64,000 nt of DNA, taken from NCBI GenBank assembly GCA_003112755.1, contig BFBT01000001.1, positions 1,054,001 through 1,118,000 of the forward strand. Direction: 5' to 3'. Of this stretch, positions 59,322 to 64,000 are shown piece by piece. Origin of the DNA: Lawsonibacter asaccharolyticus (GTDB lineage: Bacteria > Bacillota > Clostridia > Oscillospirales > Oscillospiraceae). The notes under the pieces are model-generated. The model had not been told where the DNA came from. It made no database searches and worked only from the letters and a program-made list of their open reading frames with translations. The translations under genes were made by a program, and so were the position numbers. How positions within the stretch are numbered: the first letter of the stretch is position 1; every line of letters begins with the position of its first letter.

Positions 59322-60668
59322 TCAATACACGCCCTGCCACAGCATGGCGTCGGCCACCTTCAGGAAGCTGACGATATTGGCGCCGGCCTGGATGTCGCCC
59401 TCCTGGCCGTACTTAGCTGCGGTGTCGGCGCACTGGCGGTAGATGTTCTCCATGATCTCCTTCAGCTTGGCGTCCACCGCCTCAAAGGTCCAGTACAGGC
59501 GCTCGCTGTTCTGGCTCATCTCCAGACCGGAGACAGCCACGCCGCCGGCGTTGGAAGCCTTGGAGGGGGAGTAGAGGAGGCCGGAGGCTTTGATGGCCTG
59601 GATGGCCTCGGGAGTACAGGGCATGTTGGAGCCCTCAAAGACGGCCTTACAGCCGTTGGACACCAGCAGTTTGGCGGAGTCGGTGTCGATCTCGTTCTGG
59701 GTGGCGCAGGGCATGGCGATGTCGCAGGGGACGGACCAGATGCCGGCACAGCCCTCCACGTATTTGGCAGTGGGGACATAGTTGGGATAGGTGCTGATGC
59801 GCTCCCGCTTCTGCTCCTTGATCTGCTGGATGATGCGGAAGTCGATGCCGTTCTCGTCCACCACATAGCCGTTGGAGTCGCTCATGGCCACCACAGTGGC
59901 TCCCATCTCGGTGCACTTCTGATTGGCGTAGGTGGCCACATTGCCCGAGCCGGAGATGATGACCTTCTTCCCCTGGAAGGACTGGCCGTGGTCGGCCAGA
60001 TAGGCGGCGCCGAAGTAGCACAGGCCGAAGCCGGTGGCCTCGGTGCGGGTGAGGGAGCCGCCGGAGGCCAGACTCTTTCCGGTGATGGCGCCGGTCCACT
60101 GGTTCTTCAGCTTCTTGTACCGTCCGAAGAGGTAGCCGATCTCCCGGCAGCCCACACCGATGTCACCCGCAGGGACGTCGGTGTTCTCACCGATGTGGCG
60201 GTAGAGCTCATTCATAAAGGCCTGGCAGAACCGCATGACCTCGCCGTCGGACTTACCCTTTGGGTCGAAGTCGGACCCGCCCTTGCCGCCGCCCATGGGG
60301 AGGGTGGTCAGACAGTCCTTAAAAGTCTGCTCAAAGGCCAGGAATTTCATGACAGACTGGTTGACAGAGGGATGGAATCGCAGCCCCCCCTTATAGGGGC
60401 CCAGGGCGGAGCTGTGCTGCACCCGGAAACCGTGATTCAGGCGGGTCTTGCCCTGATCGTCCACCCAGGACACCGGGAAGCAGATCAGGCGCTCCGGCTC
60501 GGCCATGCGGCCCACGATGTTCTGCTGCTCATAGCGGGGGTCGGAATCGATCACAGGGGAAAGGGGCTCCAGAAATTCCTCCACAGCCTGGAGGTACTCG
60601 GGCTCGTGGGCGTAGCGGGCCCGCAGATCATCCATCACGGAATTAAGGTAAGCGTTCTGAAAGGACAT
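59322..60668 (-). CDS. gdhA: Glutamate dehydrogenase (NADP-type, hexameric)
   Basis: A 448-residue enzyme of the usual length. The substrate pocket motif KGGLRFHP and catalytic Lys region LPMGGGKGGSDFDPKGKSD are intact. The Rossmann part has ISGSGNVATYA. It interconverts glutamate with 2-oxoglutarate and ammonia. The promoter on the minus strand is close to consensus. Downstream lies the hairpin at 59262-59294, which may end transcription. Confidence 0.96.
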   Translation of the reverse strand: MSFQNAYLNSVMDDLRARYAHEPEYLQAVEEFLEPLSPVIDSDPRYEQQNIVGRMAEPERLICFPVSWVDDQGKTRLNHGFRVQHSSALGPYKGGLRFHPSVNQSVMKFLAFEQTFKDCLTTLPMGGGKGGSDFDPKGKSDGEVMRFCQAFMNELYRHIGENTDVPAGDIGVGCREIGYLFGRYKKLKNQWTGAITGKSLASGGSLTRTEATGFGLCYFGAAYLADHGQSFQGKKVIISGSGNVATYANQKCTEMGATVVAMSDSNGYVVDENGIDFRIIQQIKEQKRERISTYPNYVPTAKYVEGCAGIWSVPCDIAMPCATQNEIDTDSAKLLVSNGCKAVFEGSNMPCTPEAIQAIKASGLLYSPSKASNAGGVAVSGLEMSQNSERLYWTFEAVDAKLKEIMENIYRQCADTAAKYGQEGDIQAGANIVSFLKVADAMLWQGVY

Positions 60669-60736
60669 TGTTGACCACTCCTAGAAATTTGTTTTCTCTG
60701 GCACCAGGTACTTTATTGAGTTAGCGAAGTGATGCT

Positions 60737-60765
60737 ATTATAGTCCTTTAAAAATTGATACGCAA
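60737..60765 (-). promoter_or_regulatory. Promoter of gdhA
   Basis: Minus strand: TTGCGT (60760-60765), 17-bp spacer, perfect TATAAT (60737-60742). Confidence 0.75.
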
Positions 60766-60969
60766 GATGGGAAAATAAATAATTCATATTTTAACGAAAA
60801 TGACGGATTTTTACCGCCAAATCCATTAAAAACAAAGGAGCGTAAAAATTATAATGCAAAAAAGACGGATGAGCTGCATCAAAATCCAGACTGGCCGCCG
60901 GGGCTGCCGGGGAGAGCACGCAGGCCGCCCTATGACTTTGTTAAAAATACCGAAAACTATGGGAAAATA

Positions 60970-61153
60970 TGGTATATTCGGACAAAGGCCAGCCAAACAT
61001 GTCCGCCCAGGCGCAAAGCCTCCCTGCTCCGGCTCGTCAGCGCCGGAACAGGGAGGCTGGAACGGGCACGGTCCCGTCCGGAGGTGGGCGGGTGCTGGGG
61101 CCCTCTGCAAAAAGGCGCGGTCCCCGTCCGCATGATCGGACGGGGACCGCGCC
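60970..61153 (+). ncRNA. Possible non-coding transcript from an orphan promoter
   Basis: TGGTATATT (60970-60978) is a good extended -10 on the plus strand but no plus-strand gene follows. The next 175 bp hold two strong hairpins, 61018-61057 (GCCTCCCTG-TCCGGC type, one mismatch) and 61114-61153 (17 bp). The second is also the terminator of the opposite gene. There is no good -35 and no T-run on the plus strand, so this is tentative. I see no supported gene between the gdhA promoter and 61191. Confidence 0.25.
61109..61153 (-). terminator. Intrinsic terminator of the ABC ATPase gene
   Basis: Minus strand: 17-bp perfect stem (61137-61153 with 61114-61130), 6-base loop, then TTTTT. Confidence 0.92.
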
Positions 61154-61191
61154 GGGTGCTTATCCGTGTCTTCCTACTTCTGTTCCTCGAT

Positions 61192-62316
61192 TCAGACGAG
61201 CAGGCTCTTCTCAGATTCGGGGTCGAAGAGATGGATGAGGCTGGGGGAGAAGGTGAAGCGGAGCTTGGTGCCATAGGGCACGCCGCCCCGGTACTCTGCC
61301 GGCAGTTCTACGGTGGGGGTGCGGATGACCACCTCCTGGCCGCCCTCCACGGTGGCGTGGAGGTACAGCTCGCTGCCCATCAGCTCGGACACCTCGATGG
61401 ATGCCTCGATGGCGGAGGCGGAAGGGTCCTTCTGCACCGCGATGTGCTCCGGACGCACGCCCAGGATCACGTCGGCGCTCTGCTGTCCCTTCCCGGCCAG
61501 CTTGGCGCTCATCTCCCCGTCCAGCGGGAAGCTGGCCCCGGCATACTCCACCGAGTAGTCGCCGCCCTTCTTCTCCAGGCGGGCGTTGAAGAAGTTCATC
61601 TGGGGCGTACCGATGAAGCCGGCCACGAAGATGTTGATGGGCTTCTCAAAGACCTCCTGGGGGGTGCCGATCTGCTGCACAAAGCCGTCCTTCATGATCA
61701 CGATCCGGTCGCCCAGGGTCATGGCCTCTGTCTGGTCGTGGGTCACGTACACGAAGGTGGTGTTGATCCGCTGCCGCAGCTTGATGATCTCCGCACGCAT
61801 CTGGTTGCGCAGCTTGGCGTCCAGGTTGGACAGGGGCTCATCCATCAGCAGCACCTTGGGCTCCCGGACAATGGCTCGCCCGATGGCCACACGCTGCCGC
61901 TGGCCGCCGGACAGCGCCTTGGGCTTCCGGTCCAGATACTGGGTGATGCCCAGGATCTCCGCCGCCTGGTCCACCCGCTGCTGGATCTCCTCCTTGGGCA
62001 CTTTCTTCAGCTTCAGGGGGAATTCCATGTTCTCCCGCACCGTCATGTGGGGATACAGTGCGTAGCTCTGGAACACCATCGCGATGTCCCGGTCTTTGGG
62101 CTCCACGTCGTTGACCAGCTTGCCGTCGATGTACAGCTCTCCCTTGCTGATCTCCTCCAGGCCCGCCACCATCCGCAGGGTGGTGGACTTGCCGCAGCCG
62201 GAGGGGCCCACCAGCACGATGAACTCCTTGTCCGCGATCTCCAGGTTGAAGTCGCTCACTGCGGTGACCGAGTTGTCATAGATCTTGTAGATGTTCTTCA
62301 GACTGACAGTTGACAT
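61192..62316 (-). CDS. Carbohydrate ABC transporter ATPase (MsmX/UgpC type)
   Basis: A 374-residue ATPase: Walker A GPSGCGKST, Q-loop VFQSYALYPHMTV, signature ALSGGQRQR, Walker B VLLMDEPLSNLD, and the C-terminal OB-fold regulatory domain of the UgpC/MalK group (about 240-370; VRPEHIAV). Such ATPases energise one or several sugar importers. It lies downstream of an N-acetylneuraminate-lyase-like gene and a sugar ABC permease on the same strand. The ribosome-binding site before ATG 62316 is weak. The gap 62317-62500 holds a GC-rich palindrome (CCGCCGGCCGGCGG) and no gene. Confidence 0.93.
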   Translation of the reverse strand: MSTVSLKNIYKIYDNSVTAVSDFNLEIADKEFIVLVGPSGCGKSTTLRMVAGLEEISKGELYIDGKLVNDVEPKDRDIAMVFQSYALYPHMTVRENMEFPLKLKKVPKEEIQQRVDQAAEILGITQYLDRKPKALSGGQRQRVAIGRAIVREPKVLLMDEPLSNLDAKLRNQMRAEIIKLRQRINTTFVYVTHDQTEAMTLGDRIVIMKDGFVQQIGTPQEVFEKPINIFVAGFIGTPQMNFFNARLEKKGGDYSVEYAGASFPLDGEMSAKLAGKGQQSADVILGVRPEHIAVQKDPSASAIEASIEVSELMGSELYLHATVEGGQEVVIRTPTVELPAEYRGGVPYGTKLRFTFSPSLIHLFDPESEKSLLV

Positions 62317-62500
62317 GGCTTCTGGCCGTGAGACCTCTGCCTCCGCAGCAGGCCCCTCCCCCGGACGGACTGTCCCTCCCGGGGCTTACGACAGGTCTCC
62401 ACACTGCCGCACCGCCGGCCGGCGGTCTTTTCTTCCTCCTTTTTTATGGGGCCGAGGACTATGAAGAATGGAGTAGTTCCACGGCCCTGGTCTCGTTAGA

Positions 62501-63409
62501 TCAGCAGTACTTCCCGATGGCAGCCGAGATCATCCCTGCCGCTTCCCGCACGATGGATGCGTCTCCGTCGGCCAGGGGGGGCATGGGCAGGCGGACGCTG
62601 CCTGCGTCGGGGCCGCCCTGGAGACGGATGATGGCCTTCTGGACCGCGTACAGGTTGCCCTTGGCGGTACACATCTTGTAAATGATGCGGCAGGCCTCGT
62701 TCTGGATCTGGCGGGCGGTCTCCATCTCACCCTTGCCGTACAACTCATAGATCTTCAGATACAGCTCGGGCATGACGGCATAGGTGCCGCCGATGCCGCC
62801 GATGGCGCCCGCCGCCAGGCCGGACAGGAACTGCTCATCGGGGCCGTTGAATACGATGCAGCCCTCGTCCTTCCACATCTGAATGTCCTGGACAGGCATG
62901 GAGGAGTTCTTTACGCCGATGACCCGGGGATTCTTCAGCATCTCCTTGAGCAGGGAGCCGTTCAGGGCCACACCGGCCAGCTGGGGGATGTTGTAGATGA
63001 CGAAATCCGTGTTCGGGGCGGCGGCGGAGATGTCGTTCCAGTACTTGGCGATGGCGTAGTCAGGCAGGTGGAAGTAAATGGGTGGGATGGCGGCGATAGC
63101 GTCCACCCCCAGGCTCTCCGCGTGGGCGGCCAGGGCCTGGCTGTCAGAGGTGTTGTTGCAGGCCACGTGGGCGATGATGGTGACCTTGCCTCTGGCCTCG
63201 GCCATCACATTCTCCAGGACCAGCTTGCGCTCCTCCACGCTCTGGTAGATGCACTCGCCGGAGGAGCCGCCCACATACAGGCCCTTCACGCCCTTGCCGA
63301 TCAGATAGCGGGTGAGCTCCCGCACCTTGGTGGCGCTGACGGCGCCCAAATCGTCATAGCATGCGTAGAATGCCGGGATGACGCCCTGATATTTGCTGAA
63401 ATCGCGCAT
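62501..63409 (-). CDS. DHDPS/N-acetylneuraminate lyase family aldolase
   Basis: A 302-residue class I aldolase: substrate-carboxylate loop VGGSSGECIYQS, catalytic Tyr in VIYNIP, Schiff-base Lys in IGVKNSS, and IPPIYFHLPDYAI. The YNIP and SSGE forms resemble N-acetylneuraminate lyase (NanA) more than DapA. Its place between parts of a carbohydrate ABC importer also favours catabolism of sialic acid or a related keto acid, giving pyruvate and an aldehyde sugar. No nanE/nanK is in the window, so the substrate is inferred. Confidence 0.8.
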   Translation of the reverse strand: MRDFSKYQGVIPAFYACYDDLGAVSATKVRELTRYLIGKGVKGLYVGGSSGECIYQSVEERKLVLENVMAEARGKVTIIAHVACNNTSDSQALAAHAESLGVDAIAAIPPIYFHLPDYAIAKYWNDISAAAPNTDFVIYNIPQLAGVALNGSLLKEMLKNPRVIGVKNSSMPVQDIQMWKDEGCIVFNGPDEQFLSGLAAGAIGGIGGTYAVMPELYLKIYELYGKGEMETARQIQNEACRIIYKMCTAKGNLYAVQKAIIRLQGGPDAGSVRLPMPPLADGDASIVREAAGMISAAIGKYC

Positions 63410-63457
63410 AAATCGATCACTCCAATATAATTTGCAAAGATTTAAAGTTTTTTAGGA

Positions 63458-64000
63458 TCAGCCCTTGACCGCACCCATGGCGATACCCTGGGTGAAGTAC
63501 TTCTGGAAGGCCACGAATACGATGATGATGGGGATGGAGGCCAGCGCCGCGCCCGCCATGATCAGGCCGAAGTCAGTGGACATCTCGCCCTGAAGGTTGG
63601 CGATGGCCAGCGGCAGGGTCCAGCTCTCCGTGCTGGTGAGCATGACCAGCTGGAGGAAGTAGTCGTTCCAGGTGTTGACGAAGGTGAAGATTGCCAGCGC
63701 GCCGATACCGGGCTTGATCATAGGGAAGACCACGGTGATGAAGGTGCGCAGCTCACCCGCGCCGTCCACCCGGGCCGCCTCCAGGATCTCTGTCGGGATG
63801 GTCTCGGAGAACTGCTTCATCAGGAATACGCCGAAGGGCCAGCCCACCGTGGGCAGGATGACGGCCCAAAGGGTATCGTTCAGATGGAAGAAGTTGGTCA
63901 TCTCCTGGGCCAGAGGGATGACGATGACCTGCTTGGGCAGGGCCATGGCGCAGATGATGATGGTGAACAGGACGCCCCGGCCGATGAAGCGCTTCTTGCC
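63458..64000 (-). CDS. Carbohydrate ABC transporter permease (MalG type), 5' end outside window
   Basis: The last 180 residues of a binding-protein-dependent permease. The frame stays open to position 64000 (visible start GKKRFIGRGVLF). The EAA loop that docks to the ATPase is EILEAARVDGAGELRTF, followed by VVFPMIKPGIGALAIFTFVNTWNDYF. Ends in YFTQGIAMGAVKG, typical of MalG/UgpE. Same strand as the aldolase (48 bp downstream) and ATPase genes. The partner permease and binding protein presumably lie to the right. Confidence 0.92.
   Translation of the reverse strand, partial: GKKRFIGRGVLFTIIICAMALPKQVIVIPLAQEMTNFFHLNDTLWAVILPTVGWPFGVFLMKQFSETIPTEILEAARVDGAGELRTFITVVFPMIKPGIGALAIFTFVNTWNDYFLQLVMLTSTESWTLPLAIANLQGEMSTDFGLIMAGAALASIPIIIVFVAFQKYFTQGIAMGAVKG

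Noticed and set aside
60854..61135. Plus-strand frame of 93 codons after the gdhA promoter
   Set aside because: AAAGGAG is 12 bases from the ATG, but the frame runs through two hairpins and reads as Gly/Arg/Pro-rich GC-bias translation.

Overview
The window looks like chromosomal DNA of a GC-rich, spore-forming member of the Clostridia, most like the gut Oscillospiraceae (Flavonifractor / Intestinimonas / Lawsonibacter type). This is inferred from the gene content, not from a database match. Supporting points are spoIIE, spoIID and spoIIQ-like sporulation genes, a short archaeal/eukaryotic-type prolyl-tRNA synthetase, BceAB-like and Gls24/FakA (yloUV-like) genes, a queT gene behind a candidate preQ1-III riboswitch, and many promoters with an extended -10 (TGnTAnnAT). 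I see no rRNA, tRNA, CRISPR array, integrase or transposase. The whole window reads as core chromosome with a few accessory patches.

Layout. 1-5.1 kb: end of an M20-type amidohydrolase, a CPA2 cation/proton antiporter behind a long folded leader, and an overlapping pair of an FHA-FtsW/RodA fusion with a class B penicillin-binding protein. 5.2-9.3 kb: a SorC/LsrR-type regulator followed by dhaL, dhaK, an LsrF-like aldolase/thiolase and a small VOC-like protein. This resembles an AI-2 phosphate (lsr) degradation pathway with a dihydroxyacetone-type kinase in place of LsrK. 9.5-13.1 kb: MoxR/DUF58/DUF4129-type membrane operon. 13.4-16.6 kb: an ABC-F protein with one dead ATP site, and release factor 3. 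16.7-25.1 kb: BceAB-like transporter, asnB, two tiny membrane proteins, spoIIE, and a GNAT gene behind an attenuator-like leader. 25.2-34.7 kb: spoIIQ-like M23 peptidase, flavoproteins, an LDH-like enzyme and a 1599-residue multi-enzyme protein (HD, alpha-solenoid, nucleotidyltransferase, GNAT-like, phosphoribosyltransferase-like). That protein is the strongest candidate for an undescribed system. 34.8-39.2 kb: fakA/gls24 and a second MoxR-VWA pair.

39.4-46.3 kb: C45 acyltransferase, a four-gene operon of small membrane proteins and an XRE regulator, a metallo-beta-lactamase-fold hydrolase, mnmG and proS, with a possible small RNA between them. 46.6-53.5 kb: spoIID, queT with its riboswitch, acyltransferase-3, amidohydrolase and two MATE pumps. 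53.6-58.8 kb: a two-component system with TCTTACA direct repeats at its promoter, and an ECF sigma factor with its membrane anti-sigma-like partner. 58.8-59.3 kb: a dense hairpin array bounded by two related perfect hairpins. 59.3-64.0 kb: gdhA, then the end of a carbohydrate ABC transporter cluster (MsmX/UgpC ATPase, N-acetylneuraminate-lyase family aldolase, permease running off the end).

Many operons have a recognisable promoter with 17-bp spacing and an intrinsic terminator. Start codons were moved from the longest frame to the one with a Shine-Dalgarno sequence where this was clear.
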